Part shown: positions 51,106 through 62,561 of the stretch, in pieces | Position numbering within the stretch: position 1 is the first letter of the stretch | Layout of the letters: the number at the start of each line of letters is the position of its first letter | Source: Luscinia megarhynchos | Lineage: Eukaryota > Chordata > Aves > Passeriformes > Turdidae | NCBI GenBank assembly: GCA_034336665.1 | Contig: CM067566.1 | Location: 19,140,330 to 19,204,329 of the forward strand | DNA length: 64,000 bases | Reading direction: 5' to 3' | Made by a program: the position numbers and the translations under genes | The notes under the pieces: model-generated | Told to the model about the DNA's origin: nothing | Databases searched by the model: none | What the model saw: only the letters and a program-made list of their open reading frames with translations

Positions 51106-51558
51106 TCAGACGATTTGACTGCAGGCTAGTTCAAGCCCCCACAGGGTCACAGTTCATTCCAGGAGCAGGGACTCTCCATGGGGTCACAGCTTCCTTTGGG
51201 ACAAATCTGCCTCCAGGAGAGCAACTTATGTCACTGTCATCTGCACTGCAGGCTGCAGGGGAGTTGCTGCTCCAGTGCTGGGAGCACCTCTTCCCCTCCT
51301 TCTCCTCTGACCTTGGTGTCTGCAGAGCTGCTCCTCTCACATCACTCCTCTCTCCCAGCCACTGGTGCACAGGATATTTTTCTACTTTAAACAGTTTTTT
51401 GCTGAGGTGCTACCAACCAATTGACTCAACTTTGTCTAGTGATGGGTCTCTCTTGGAGCCAGCTGGAACTGGCTCTGTTTGACACAGGGGAAAGTTTCTA
51501 GCATGCTTTCACAGAACCCCTACCAGCTACCAGACTTTTGTTACTTAAAACCAATACA
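51106..51558 (-). mobile_element. ERVL-like LTR, 5' portion, abutting CR1
   Basis: This is the same family as the 2.9-kb LTR and in the same orientation. The right end at CCAATACA (51551-51558) is the complement of the TGTATTGG LTR start. Shared landmarks in order are CCAATTGACTCAACTTTG..AGTGATGGGTCTCTCTTGGAGCC, GAACTGGCTCTG, GACACAGGGGAAAG, CACCTCTTCCCCTCCTTCTCC and GGGGTCACAGCTTCC. About half of the LTR is missing at the CR1 junction. Confidence 0.85.
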
Positions 51559-52604
51559 AGAGATATATGGCACAATGTGTGCCAAATATTTGACCTGAAA
51601 CGAACTCTGAAAAACAAATTTTGCAATGGAAGTACTGGGTCTTTTTTCAAAGTTTATGTTAATGCAACATCATGATCGCAGCATCTTGGTACATAGCAAT
51701 ATAAATATATTCATTAAGTTGAAGTTCTGTTGCTTCCTGAGATTTCCTCTCCTATTTTGTCAGCATGTTTTCTCTGAAGGCAAGAGTTGGGGGTTTTGTT
51801 TTGTTGCGATTTTTTTTAAAAGTAATTTTTCTTTTTCTATTTTATTTCTATGTCATGAAGAACTTTAATATCCTGAGCCCCTGACCACCAGAAGTACTGT
51901 AGGAGAGAGCAAGTAAGGAATAGCTTTGTGGCCTTTAATTAGACAGAAAATTAGGACAAGTGCTCTCAAGGACTCTGTCATTTCAAGCATCTCTTGAAAG
52001 AAGATTTTCAATGATCAATACAGTTTCCTTTGTGAAAGAAAGGGGAACAGTAGAAAAGAGAATAAAATTATCTTTGTATTTTCCTTTTTTTCTTTTCTTT
52101 TTCATTTAGTAAATTTTTTTGTACTTCCTACTGGTAAAAACTCTGATTGTTCAAATTTAAAGTACTAAAAATAGACATTTGTAAAGTGTTTTCAATACAT
52201 ACAACATACAGCATTTCTTAAAATCACGAAGTTAGGTCCTTATCTTTATAAAAAAAATGTCATTCTTTTCCACGGTATCACCATGCTGAAAGGTTATGTG
52301 TATAGGGAATACTGCATAGAGCCACAGAAAGCATGGCAAATTAATTCATTGTTACTTAGCTTTTGCTGCTGCTTTTCATCATAGATGAAACAGACACAGT
52401 GGAAATTTTTATCCTTTCTTCTACCTTTAAGGCATTACAAGAACTGCACACAATAAAAGGTCTCATGAAGGGGCTTTAACAGAAACAATATTTGTCCTGA
52501 GAGAGTTTGCCTTCCTAAGCTGAAATTTATGCTTCATTTTTCTTTTTAACTTATAATGATAAATATTAACCCCTAATATTAGATGGTCAATATTCTTTCT
52601 ATTT
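51559..52604. other. AT-rich unique DNA, no gene seen
   Basis: A T-rich patch lies near 52080-52120. A motif-free 80-codon frame lies at 51626-51868. Confidence 0.55.
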
Positions 52605-53090
52605 TGTCTGGGATAGAGTTAATTTTCTTCATGGTATATGGTATGGAGTTGTGATTTGGTTTTGTGCTGGAAATGTTGATATTTTATTATTGTTGAGCCT
52701 TGCTTGCACAGAGTCAGGGCCCTTTTTGCAGCCCATTCCACCAGTGAGGAGTCAGAAACACAACAAACTGGGAGGGGACACAGAGGAATCAGCCAAACAC
52801 CACCAACCCATGGATCAGCCAAACACCACCCACACCACATGACAGCAGGAGCAGCATCTAAAGCTGGGGCAAGAAAAAAGGAAGGGAGATGTTTAGAGTG
52901 ATGGAGTTTGTCTTCCCAAGTCACTGTTACATGTGATGGAGCTGTGCTTTCTGGGGATGGCTGAACACCTGCCTGCCCATACGAAGTTGTGTCTGAATCT
53001 CTAGTTTGCTTTGTTTCCTTGCACAGTTTCTGCTTTACTTTTTAAACCTTTTGTCTCAACCCGTGTGTTTTCCGAATTTTCTGATTCTGG
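52605..53090 (+). mobile_element. ERVL-like LTR, left part (interrupted by CR1)
   Basis: Begins TGTCTGGGATAGAGTTAATTTTCTTC, the diagnostic LTR start. It continues through GGTTTTGTGCTGGAAATGTTGAT, a TTGTTGAGCCTTGCTTGCACAGAGTC block, GGGAGGGGACACAGAGG, AAAGCTGGGGCAAGAA, GTGATGGAGTTTGTCTTCCCAAGTCACTGTTAC, GGGGATGGCTGAACACCTGCCTGCCCAT and TTTGTCTCAACCCGTG, in the order expected for this family on the plus strand. The frames at 52619-52924 are by-products. Confidence 0.9.
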
Positions 53091-53245
53091 AGGAGGAGTC
53101 AAGATCTCTGGAAGAGTTAAAAAATGTGCATATGGCACTTGGCAATGTGATTCAATGGTGAACATGGTTGTCATCAACAAGGTTGGTGGTTGAACTCGCT
53201 GATCTTACAGATCTTTTCCAACCTTAATAATTCTATTATTCTACG
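53091..53245 (+). mobile_element. CR1 LINE 3' end nested in the LTR
   Basis: GTCAAGATCTCTGGAAGAGTTAAAAAATGTGCATATGGCACTT, then GGTGAACATGGTTG, then GGTTGAACTCGCTGATCTTACAGATCTTTTCCAACC and an ATTCTATTATTCTACG tail give the last ~150 bases of a CR1. LTR sequence precedes it and resumes after it, so this CR1 retroposed into an existing LTR. TTCTGG before it and TTCTTG after it may be remains of a short target duplication. Confidence 0.88.
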
Positions 53246-53350
53246 TTTCTTGCCCCCATTTCCCCAGGAGTCTATAGGGGTGTGTTTGTGTCTGTCCATG
53301 TGTGAGTGACCAGCTTTGTGGGGTTTAGTTGCTGGCTGGAGTTATTCCCT
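53246..53350 (+). mobile_element. ERVL-like LTR, right part
   Basis: TTTCTTGCCCCCATTTCCCCAGGAG and GTGTGAGTGACCAGCTTTGTGGGGTTTAGTTGCTGGCTGGAGTT are the 3' end of the LTR interrupted at 53090. The final bases that would carry the CA terminus are not recognisable. Confidence 0.85.
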
Positions 53351-56300
53351 GTGCTGCAAAAAAAGGCTTGCTGGATTAAACAACCTCCTAAAAAGTTAGT
53401 GCTAGTCCTGGTCCAAAAGTCTGGCCCAGAAATTTTTAGGAATTGTAAAAGGATCATGGGAAAAACTTCAGTTAATTTATTCTGTGAAGATTTGTCCTAG
53501 AAAAATTCAATTGATTATTACAGAAAATATGGTATTGGGCCACTGTTACATCAGAGATTCTTAGGACTTGCCTCAGTTCCTGAAAAAATCCAACTGTGTA
53601 AGAGGTTTTGGTCTGGGTATAAGACCCAGTGAAATTTCCAGATAACTGCTTGTCTGTTAAACCCTGTAAATGTAAAGAATGCTAGAAGACTTGGAAGAGT
53701 AGCCTTGAAAGCACCTGGGAAAATTGCGTGGCTGTAATGAAAAGCTGGAATCAAAGTTCTCAGCCAACAAAATTCTGGCAATTACATCACTTCCCAAGCA
53801 CAGGACTGTGTGTGGCACACAGAGCAGAGCTGTCAGCAGTCTGACAAGCAAAAGTAGAGCTGTCTATTAGTAGGCCCTTAACAGATTGTTTTTTGGAAGT
53901 GTGGCTTCAGAAAAGCAATCAATATGAAAATTCAAACTGTATGCACACAAATGTATATAATTATCTACACATACAGATAAATATGTATCATTACATATAA
54001 AGAAATATATATAACACTACAAACATATTCTTATTGTAGTAAATACTTCCCTAGTACTTGTTTTGCTTGAGTCACCTTGACCAGATTCACAACTTTTGAG
54101 GCACTGTTCATATCTACTTAACAGCCTGCACATATTCATCCAAGTATATCCTCTTCAGTAACCCAGATTTTATAACACAAGTCCATCACACTTGAACTAA
54201 ATCCAGGTCATCATGCATTGTTTTTTTATATTAATTAGCACCAGTTCAAAGTTCTAATTTAACTTCATTAACTTAGGAAATAATGATTTCCTTAAAGGAT
54301 AGTATGAGCTACAAATGATTAAATAAATCCTTCAGAAGTTCAGATCCTTTTGGAAGTTTTATAGAAATTGTGAGCCCTAGTTTTGAAAAAACGTAAAATA
54401 TCTGACTCTAAATAAGTGATATTCATCAAAGTGAAATTACAAGAATTTTTGCTGAAATTATGCCAGATCACTAGGTGTAGGACTATCTTATTTTGTAGTC
54501 CTATGAGACACAGCAAATTAAAATGAGTCCAAGGAAATGTAGATTTTAAAGATCATACAAAAGATGTTTAATCTGCACTTTAAAAAGCAGTCTGATCTAT
54601 GGCACATTTATTTTTCTTAAGCTGGAGTGCATTCTACATTTCAAATTTGGGAAAAATAAAGCATCTTTAGCACATTATAGCAATCAAGTCTGTTCTCCTT
54701 TATAAACCATAGAACTTGTACTGCTCGATTAAATCAGAATTTGCTTGAACAACAAGCCATCTTTCAAAAAGATTTAAGCCATAGATTTATAATTAAACTA
54801 TCAAAGTGGCACACAGCTCAGACCTAGATGGCAATTTTATGAACAGTACCATATTCCAAATCACCTACCTATCTCAAGCCCAAACAACTATATATCACGG
54901 TCAATTTTAGTTCAGTCTCAAGAGGGGTTTTAAATCAGTCATCCAGAGGCATCCTGTAATAATTCAGCTGTTCTACAACTGTGCATCTAAAAGGCTGCAA
55001 TACCTAAAAACTATGCTTTTCAGTTTTGTTTGAAAGTTAAATATTTCAGTGAACTTTAAACTTCTGTTTTCTTACCTTCAGTTGTGCAATCTCACATGTG
55101 CAAAGAGACTCAGTCTGTTTTTTGTATACACCCCAAAAATTATCTTCACAGGTGTCCTCTGCATTTAATGGGAGTCCACTGGATGCTAAGCTGAACAATG
55201 AATAACAAGAGAAGTAATACTGAATAAAAATTGCATGCCCAAGATAATAATTATGCCATATGTCATCTCCTTAGTGAGCAAGTGGATTACAGTATTATTT
55301 AGCACTTCTTAGCTTTGTCATATGTGTCCACATCAACAATTAATTCCACTTTATTCACATCACACAGTTTAGAAACTTGCAAAAAAGAAGCCCAAGAGAT
55401 TGATTTATTTAACACCAGCCAACAGAATTTCCCAAAATATAGGATGTGATTGCTGGCAAGATGTGGATTGGCACAGTATTAATGATCTTTCCCTAAATTT
55501 TAGACTTTTTCAGACTTTTAGATACTTCTAAAGGTTTTGGACACAAAATCTTTGGGGTGCTTTAGGGCACTCTGATACACCTCATACATACACTCATATA
55601 CCTAATGTATATACTCATATACCTCACATATATGCTTGAAAATTATGCTATGGGAATACAGCATGAATGAGTAAAAGATCAGGACTAAAGTGCAAACCAG
55701 ACCTTAATCCATTTGCAAGGTAATGGACAAATGGCTAGGGTGAGCTAGAAGAACGTTGGGCTAACATGAATCTCCAGAATCTACTGAGCAAGAAAAGAAA
55801 ATATTGTTAAAATTATGCAACCAAAAAGTCACAGATGTATTCTGAGCTCACAGAGAGCATCATATACACTCTGGTCTAGCATTTTTAGAAAACCTCTGTG
55901 TTAACATAGTTTTTCAGAGGTGGAGTGACATTGTGCTCCACAACTCCCATTCCACTTATAAAATATCACAGGGCATTTAATAGAAGTCTAGAGTTTATAT
56001 TGAGAAAAAACCCCTCAATTTTATAAGTCATTGTTTCCTCATTCTGAATGATTACACTGTAATTCATAGTCTACAAATATTTCAAAACTTAATATGTTTT
56101 AAAACTTAAAGGATATTACTTGTAAGATGTAGAGAAATATTTAATTCTGAAAACAAATGTCTCTTATCTAACTTGGCTGGAATGGATTCTTTTAGTCTAG
56201 AGTTTGTTTTTCTTTCTTTTTCAAGGAGCATAAATACACTTATATCAACTAAGGATTTTGACATGAGGTTCTGAAGCATTTTTTGAAGCTATTTGATCTG

Positions 56301-57278
56301 TAGAGCACCAAGAAAATTATAGTGAAAGTCTAAAACACAGTGTCAATGACATTGCACCAGAGAGGAATAACAGCATAATGAGTTTGTTAAGAAGGCTAAT
56401 ACAGACTCTCTAAGAACCATGGCAGTGTGCAATGAAGAAATACATGTTGATGTGTCCTTGTTCACTTGAGACTTCATCCCAAAGATACTGGGATGAAATT
56501 AATCCATTTGAAAACAATATTAAAGTCCCTCTAAATAAAAGCTGTAATAAAGCAGCTTTTACATTCTTTATTTACTTTAAGCACAAGTCTATTCAGTATC
56601 AGTTATGTTACTGTGGGGTTTTTTTCCATACTCGGCATACAGGAAAGCATCATGTGTGTTTAAGTCAAGAATAAATTGTAATGGCTTTCCACATGGTTAA
56701 ATGTCAGACAATTTCATTTTATTTTTGCTTTTAATTAACAGGAATTAACAGTTTCTATCAGGTTTAAAGACCATTGACCAATTACATTAGTTTTCTTTAA
56801 CCACAACAGACATTTATATTAAGTGGTTTAAGTATTGTTAATTAGTTTCAGTATTTCCATGTGAAAATAAAAATAACAGTTGACATTTCTAGAGCACTGC
56901 CTCACTGAGGATTTCTGACTGATCCAACAAGAAATTTCTGTAGAATATGAAGTTCTGAAATTGCTTAGTACAACAGGTCAAATTTTTCCTATTTGTCACA
57001 GTGAAAGCTATCATAGATTCATCTGAGCAAAATTAGTATTGTTTTTATCTTAAGAGCTTCCTAGCTAAGCAGTAGAGCAAAAAGTATATCAACTGGTACA
57101 CACCTAAATCAGCTGTACTCTGAGCCAGCACCAGTCCATATTGACGTCAATATCAAACTGAACACCAGATGTAGGATGCATCAGCTCACCTAATATATTT
57201 CCTTAAAACATTTTTAGTATTTTCCACAGCAGTTGGATCACATAACCAACTTAGAATATACCAGTGAGAGGAGCAGTT
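53351..57278. other. AT-rich unique DNA, no gene seen
   Basis: An irregular tandem repeat of ACTCATATACCT-like phrases lies near 55580-55625. No gene or transposon was recognised. Short frames (53306-53500, 53551-53851, 56432-56674) are without motif. Confidence 0.55.
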
Positions 57279-57320
57279 ATCATAGAATCAGAATCATTAA
57301 TGTTGGAAAAAGACTTCATG
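57279..57320 (-). mobile_element. CR1 LINE 3' terminus (minus)
   Basis: TCATAGAATCAGAATCATTAATGTTGGAAAAAGACTT is the reverse complement of a CR1 3' end (ATTCTATG-type tail preceded by the TTTTCCAAC block). It may be the tail of the longer CR1 relic that starts about 450 bases away, if the sequence between is deleted or diverged CR1. Confidence 0.65.
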
Positions 57321-57764
57321 GGAAAAAGTCTAGGGGTAAACTTACATTTAAATAGATGGAGATTGAGATCAGCACGTCCAACTCACCACACAAAATGTAT
57401 GCTAAGGGGGAAAATGTGGTTGCTACTCCCTGGCTGGAACACAGTTACCATACCCAACTTCCCACACACAATCCAAGGAGGACTAAATGGAGGGTGGAGT
57501 GCACTGAAGTCAGGAGACATGGCAGTCAGGCTCTCTTGAAATACTTGAAGAGCAGGGAACTTGGTGGTACTTTTCAGCTGACAAGTCACATAGCAGCTAA
57601 AAACCAAGGGAGATAAAGGAAGATGTCTTGTTGGTGCTGTTGAGCCAGCAACTGGGGCAAAATCACTGTTCTTGAACTCACGTGTATCACCATTCTAAGG
57701 ACAACTCAGAGGAGTGTTACCTGTCTCAGCCATAAGCAGGCAGGTTCTCCAGAACTGGAGCTGT
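57321..57764. other. Unclassified stretch between two CR1 segments
   Basis: Overlapping short frames (57264-57616) show no CR1 ORF2 motif that I can see. It may be diverged CR1, a separate insertion or unique DNA. Confidence 0.35.
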
Positions 57765-58490
57765 GGGTGACTGTGTCAAAGGCTTTGCTTATAAACAACA
57801 CAGACAACAACCACAGCATTTCTCTCATCCACTAAACAGGTCACTTTTACAGAAGGAGCTCAGGTTGATCAAGCAGGAGATGCCTTTCATAAACCTGTGC
57901 TGGCTGGGCCTGATCCCAAGGCTGCCCACACAGGCTGCTTGGCAGCCCCTCAGGATGATCTGCTCCATGTCCTTCCCCAGAACTCATGTCAGGCTGAGAA
58001 ACCCTCCCTGCACCCTCCTTGTGGCCATCCTTGTAGCTGGGACTCACATTTACTAACCACCAGCCAACAGGGACTTCCCTGCATGGCCAGGACTGCTGCT
58101 AAGTGATTGGTGAGCATTTGTGCAGATCCCTCAGTACCTCCAGGTGGATCTCATCCAGCCCCATAAACCTGTGGGTGTTCAAGTGGTGCAGCAAGTCACT
58201 GATCCTTTCCCCTTGGATAATGTGGGCTTAGTTGTGCTTCTCTTCCCCGTCTTCCAGCTCAGGGCAGAGAACAACTGATCGTACTATTAAAGACTCAGGC
58301 AAAGAAACCATTAAACCTCATTACCTTACTTAATTACCTTAGTTTTCCTCATCCTTTTTTACTGTGTTTGCATGTGCATCCAATATCCAATAAAAGGTGG
58401 AGATTTTCCATACCTTTTCTTTTGTTTTTAATGTATTAAAAGAAATAATTTTTCGAGGTCTTTTAAGACGGAAGCCAGGTTATTATTTCT
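57765..58490 (-). pseudogene. CR1 LINE ORF2 reverse-transcriptase relic
   Basis: Landmarks of the CR1 reverse-transcriptase region appear on the minus strand. In plus order they are TCAAAGGCTTTGC, CATTTCTCTCATCCACTAAACAGGTCAC, GCCTTTCATAAACCTGTGCTGGCTGGGCCTGATCCC, GATGATCTGCTCCATGTCCTTCCCC, GTAGCTGGGACTCACATT, CCCTCAGTACCTCCAGGTGGATCTCATCCAGCCCCATA, AAGACTCAGGCAAAGAAACCATTAA and CAATAAAAGGTGGAGATT. The minus-strand frame 57847-58047 retains a YKDGHKEG-type motif from the early palm/fingers region (YKKG in related LINEs) and then shifts frame. The region carries indels and stops, so no protein can be made. An intact protein would copy the LINE RNA at the target site. Similarity weakens beyond 58490. 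Confidence 0.85.
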
Positions 58491-59397
58491 TTTTAATATC
58501 TTTAATCCTCTGCTTTTCTTGACAATGCTGTCCCATAATTTCTATGAACTTTTATACTGGGAAAATCTTGCTTTTTACCATTATCATTATTTTAATCCCA
58601 TTCTTTCTGGATAAGAGTTGTTTGTACTTAACTGATGACTGACACATGAATTCAGGATGAAGTGGTGTTGGGAAAAAAGAGATGAAAATTTCTGGATAGC
58701 TTTCCATGTATAGAGACTTACAGTGACTTCATTCATTAATGAAAAGAAATCAATTAAATGCTTTGTAAAATCAGATCTAGAAACATATCACTATGGTGAA
58801 GATGATTTTGGCATGCATATGAGCTGTCATTAAAGACTAACAAACTATGACTGTAACGTGTTTTCTGGTTGAGTCAGTAAATAAAGAAGTCAAAAAGCAT
58901 TAAACCATACATACATTGCAGTTAATAGGAAAATGCAAAATGAGGCTAGTAGATGGTATTATATTAAGAAGGGCTGTGTATAAATCCTAGGAGAAGACTA
59001 CTCTATTTATATCAGCTATGGTATGAAGCAGAATGACACAGCAAGTGTCAGAAAATCCAAGATGTAGGATTAAGCTATGACATGGGGATTTTCCAGTATC
59101 TACTTTTATTTTTCTTTTTAAAAGCACTAGAAAAACTGAAGTATTGTGGTACTGCAAAACTAGAAAACTTCTAAAAAATAAAATCCTTGTTTAGTGATGC
59201 AAAGGCTATTAAAGTACATGGATTATTAAATTTTTAAAGTCTGAAGAGACCTGCTATGGTTGCTGAATAGTGACCTTCTGAATAATGCAAATTTCTGACA
59301 CATCTAGGGATCTTTTCATTTTCCCATTTAACAATATGGACCTCAACATATATGTCATGATCTTCAAATAACATATATCATTAAGTATTCAGAGCTT

Positions 59398-59463
59398 CCC
59401 ACTTAAGCTGTTTCTGTAATTGGACCATTTCCCACTTAAGCTGTTTCCGTAATTGGACCATTT
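59398..59463. repeat. 33-bp tandem duplication
   Basis: A 33-base unit starting CCCACTTAAGCTGTTT and ending GGACCATTT occurs twice with no spacer and one substitution (TCTG versus TCCG). Confidence 0.95.
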
Positions 59464-59553
59464 GGTCTTATTGAGCTGATGCAGCTGAAATTTATTTATC
59501 TTCTCCATGGGTTTGTCATGTTCAGTTCTTCTAAATTATGCTGTCAGGCATCT

Positions 59554-59583
59554 GATTCTCGTGGATTCTTGTGGATTCTTGTG
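59554..59583. repeat. 10-bp minisatellite, 3 copies
   Basis: GATTCTCGTG, GATTCTTGTG and GATTCTTGTG in direct succession. Confidence 0.9.
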
Positions 59584-61024
59584 GACATCCACATATAGGA
59601 AAAGTCTTTCTTGCTATAAAACATGGTTTTCTTAATTTCAAATTATGGCTTAGATTCTGATTTCTCAAGCTCATAACGGTCTCATTAATGACAGAAGTAA
59701 TACAACCTCAAAATTCCTACTTTGTTATTTTCATTAAAAAGGACTTAAATATAATTAATGAATATAATTTATAAATTGTCTTGGCCTCCAATGTTACAGC
59801 ACCAGAAAGAGATCAAATGGTCAGCTGCTTATCAACCATTACCTTAAGTCCTTTATCATATTTTAGCTTTGCTAAGTCAATTTAAAAATACCTTTAAGGA
59901 AGAACTATACTTAAAAACTAGTCCTCCTGCCATTGTCAGTTTAATTCTAAACAATGTGGTGACACTGCATTTTTGTGACAGTGTGGGATTCCATGTAGTA
60001 AACCAAGTAGTCTAAGTCTTGTTCCTTTTCTGATGAAAACCTCCATACCTTAAAAAAGACAATGTGAAATTCTTAATTGCTTTCACAGCAATTAGAGAAT
60101 TGACCCAATTTTGTAACACTTTAATGGAAGCACTCATTTTTATGACAGTTATCACTAAGTTGCCCTAGAAAATTTCTACGCAAAGAAAAGTCTCGGCTTT
60201 AGTTTTTCCTAAATAGTAATAACGATTTTTTTCTTTTCTGGTTAATCTAAATTGCAAATTAGCTCTTATGAGAAGATTTCTGTTTAAATTCAGCTGGTTC
60301 AGGGCTCTGAAAAATCACTTCAACATAACACAGACTGTCTATCCCTTAAGTGAGGTACAGAGTTCAGTGGAAATAACATTGCAAATACAAGTTTCTCTAT
60401 GGGACAGTTGCAAAGACTGGATTTCTTCTCATTACTGCAGCAATAACTTTGACTGATTCTTTTTCACTCAAAAAATACTGTGGTAAAAATGAATTAGCAC
60501 TTTCCAGACCTTAAATCCATTTAAAAAATTGAAAGACAGCGTTTAATCCCTACGTTATATAAAGAGCTGGTCAAAATTTGGAAATTAGGAATATAGTCAG
60601 GAATCCATTCAGTTTAAATTTTTTACATGAAGTCTTACTGAATGTATGAGTGCCACTGTGAGTAGGAAGCCTTCAGACTATATAATCCAGAACAAAAATT
60701 TTTCTATTGAAAGTGCTCTAGAAGAAAAAGTACAGGGATTGAGAATTAATTTAAAAACAAGCAAATAACAACAACAAAAAAAGAAAAGCTCAGATTTTTG
60801 TTCATGTTGTCCTCATAATTTCTTTGATTTTTATTACTAACTTTATAAAGCATTTTTGAGAAATTATCTTCTGTTACTATTAGTGTCAACAAAGGTTGAG
60901 TCAAGAAAATGGACTAAATATATAAGTTTGACCTATCACTACAAAACAAATTTAGAGAGATTCCTTTCTTTTATTGTCTTTTACACCTAACACCAGCATA
61001 TCACTGTTTCAGGATTACCTGCTT

Positions 61025-61375
61025 GAATCACAAAATTAACTGACTGAAAGGGACCCACAAGGATCATTGAGTCCACCTCCTGGTCCTGCACAGCACCATC
61101 CCCAAGAGTCACAGCCTGTGCCTGAGAGCATTGTCCAAACACTTCCTGAACTCTGCCAGGCTTGGTGCTGTGGCCACTTCCCTGGGAGCAAACACCCTAT
61201 GGGTGAAGAACCTTTTCCTAGTATCCAACCTGAACCTCCCCTGACAGAACTTCAGCCCATTCCCTTGGGTCCTGTCACTGCTCACCACAGAGAAGAGATC
61301 AGTGCCTGCCCTCCTCTTCCCCCCAAAAGGAAGTTGTAACTGCAATGAGGTTTCCCCTCAGTCTCCTCTGTTTAT
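61025..61375 (-). mobile_element. CR1 LINE 3' end
   Basis: The element's 3' terminus lies at 61025 (AATCACAAAATTAACTGACTG, then AAGGGACCCACAAGGATCATTGAGTCC). It runs through CAGCACCATCCCCAAGAGTCACA, ACACTTCCTGAACTCTGCCAGGCTTGG, GTGGCCACTTCCCTGGGAGC, GTGAAGAACCTTTTCC and CCATTCCCTTGGGTCCTGTCACTG to about CCCCTCAGTCTCCTC, all CR1 blocks in minus orientation. It is one of the better-preserved copies here. Confidence 0.92.
61109..61345 (-). pseudogene. CR1 ORF2 C-terminal remnant
   Basis: A 78-codon open stretch on the minus strand carries the C-terminal signature of CR1 ORF2: DRTQGNGLKFC, then RFRLDTRKRFF, then PREVATAPSLAEFRKCLD. The reverse-transcriptase and endonuclease domains are absent because the copy is 5'-truncated. 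The ATG is not the native start. The opposite-strand frame (61067-61339) is a shadow. Confidence 0.8.
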
Positions 61376-62337
61376 GCATACATATAGAGCAGAGTTTGAA
61401 TCAGTACTTGACATGGTACTTATATGTAGGCTTGTGAAGAAGCCAATATTTTTATTCCTCCTTAACAGTTACATGTAAATTTAACGTTCATACTCCCATG
61501 TGTTCCAAATTAATCAAAAGGAGAACCACTTATGACAAGTTCAAACTTTAGGAACAGAGCCAGAAAAAAGAAGACAGGAAAAACACTGAACAGCTCCCAT
61601 TTCAACTGAAAAAATCTTAAAAAGGCAAGGAAAGACAAGCTTCTTTAATTCTGAAGTTTCCATGTACATTCTTGCTGTAAGTAGTCCCTTTTCTCCCTCA
61701 TGCAAACATACATACATTTTGTGCAGACAAGCATTAACATATACTCATGTTCTCTGCTCGAAAGGAAAGCTCATGAAAAGAAATTACTTTAAAATTCAGA
61801 AACACTTGACTTAGGTTCTGTGTTTAAACACAAATTCAGGTCTTAAATGTGTTTTCTACATTCCTGTTAATCTTGGGGAGGGAGGTTTGTTGAAATTTTG
61901 CTTACCTATTGCTTATGGCATAAATTTATAGTCCATAAATTTTGCCTAAGAATTGCTCCATGTAAGTCCTGATTTGCATATAAAGTGTGAAAACATATGA
62001 ACTTTCATGTTGGAAACCTAAAGTGTTACATTTCTCACAATTCTATTTTAATAACTTCCTTTCAGTCATGAACATTAGACATATTCTAATAGATACAGCT
62101 CTTATGATGTATTGTCAAGTATGCTTCAGCCTTACTCTTTGGGTCACTGTCAGCATCTTTGTGTCTCTCACTCTCATATCCTCTGGCATAGCTTGGTGCC
62201 ATCTTTGTTATTGGCATCTCTGTCTTGACATTTGGAACATGAAGACCTAATCTTCAATTACAGTTTTGAACACGTTCTTATCCCTTGTGAATTTCTACTT
62301 AGGAAATATATGGATCTTCACCTTTTCTAGTATTTAC
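61376..62337. other. AT-rich unique DNA, no gene seen
   Basis: An 87-codon frame at 61987-62250 (+) is rich in hydrophobic residues but has no recognisable domain. Nothing repetitive was seen. Confidence 0.55.
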
Positions 62338-62360
62338 AAAAAAAAAAAAAAAAAAAAAAA
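62338..62360. repeat. Poly-A tract (23)
   Basis: An uninterrupted A run separated by seven bases (GATCACT) from the hexanucleotide array. It could be the tail of an old retroposed sequence, but no body was recognised upstream. Confidence 0.95.
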
Positions 62361-62366
62361 GATCAC

Positions 62367-62561
62367 TCTATATCTATCTATATCTATCTATATCTATATC
62401 TATATCTATATCTATATCTATATCTATATCTATATCTATATCTATATCTATATCTATATCTATATCTATATCTATATCTATATATCTATATCTATATCTA
62501 TATCTATATCTATATCTATATCTATATCTATATCTATATCTATATCTATATCTATCTATCC
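62367..62561. repeat. Hexanucleotide microsatellite (TATATC)n
   Basis: About 195 bases of TATATC units, beginning with a few TATCTATC variants and broken once near 62480 by an extra TA. The plus frame reads ISISIS and IYIYIY and the minus frames read YRYRYR and IDIDID, which accounts for the 166- and 80-codon open frames across it. They are not genes. Confidence 0.97.

Larger units (their letters stand above)
58491..61024. other. AT-rich unique DNA, no gene seen
   Basis: Holds the tandem duplications at 59.4 and 59.55 kb. The first few tens of bases may still be diverged CR1. No other element or gene was recognised. Confidence 0.55.

Noticed and set aside
50943..51482. 179-codon open frame
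   Set aside because: Composed of a CR1 ORF2 C-terminal relic continuing into an antisense LTR. It is an accidental fusion with no independent coding signature.
52600..53347. TATTT/TATTC as a target duplication of the 52.6-kb LTR
   Set aside because: The right-hand copy would require the LTR to end without CA and before its expected terminus, so the match is probably chance.
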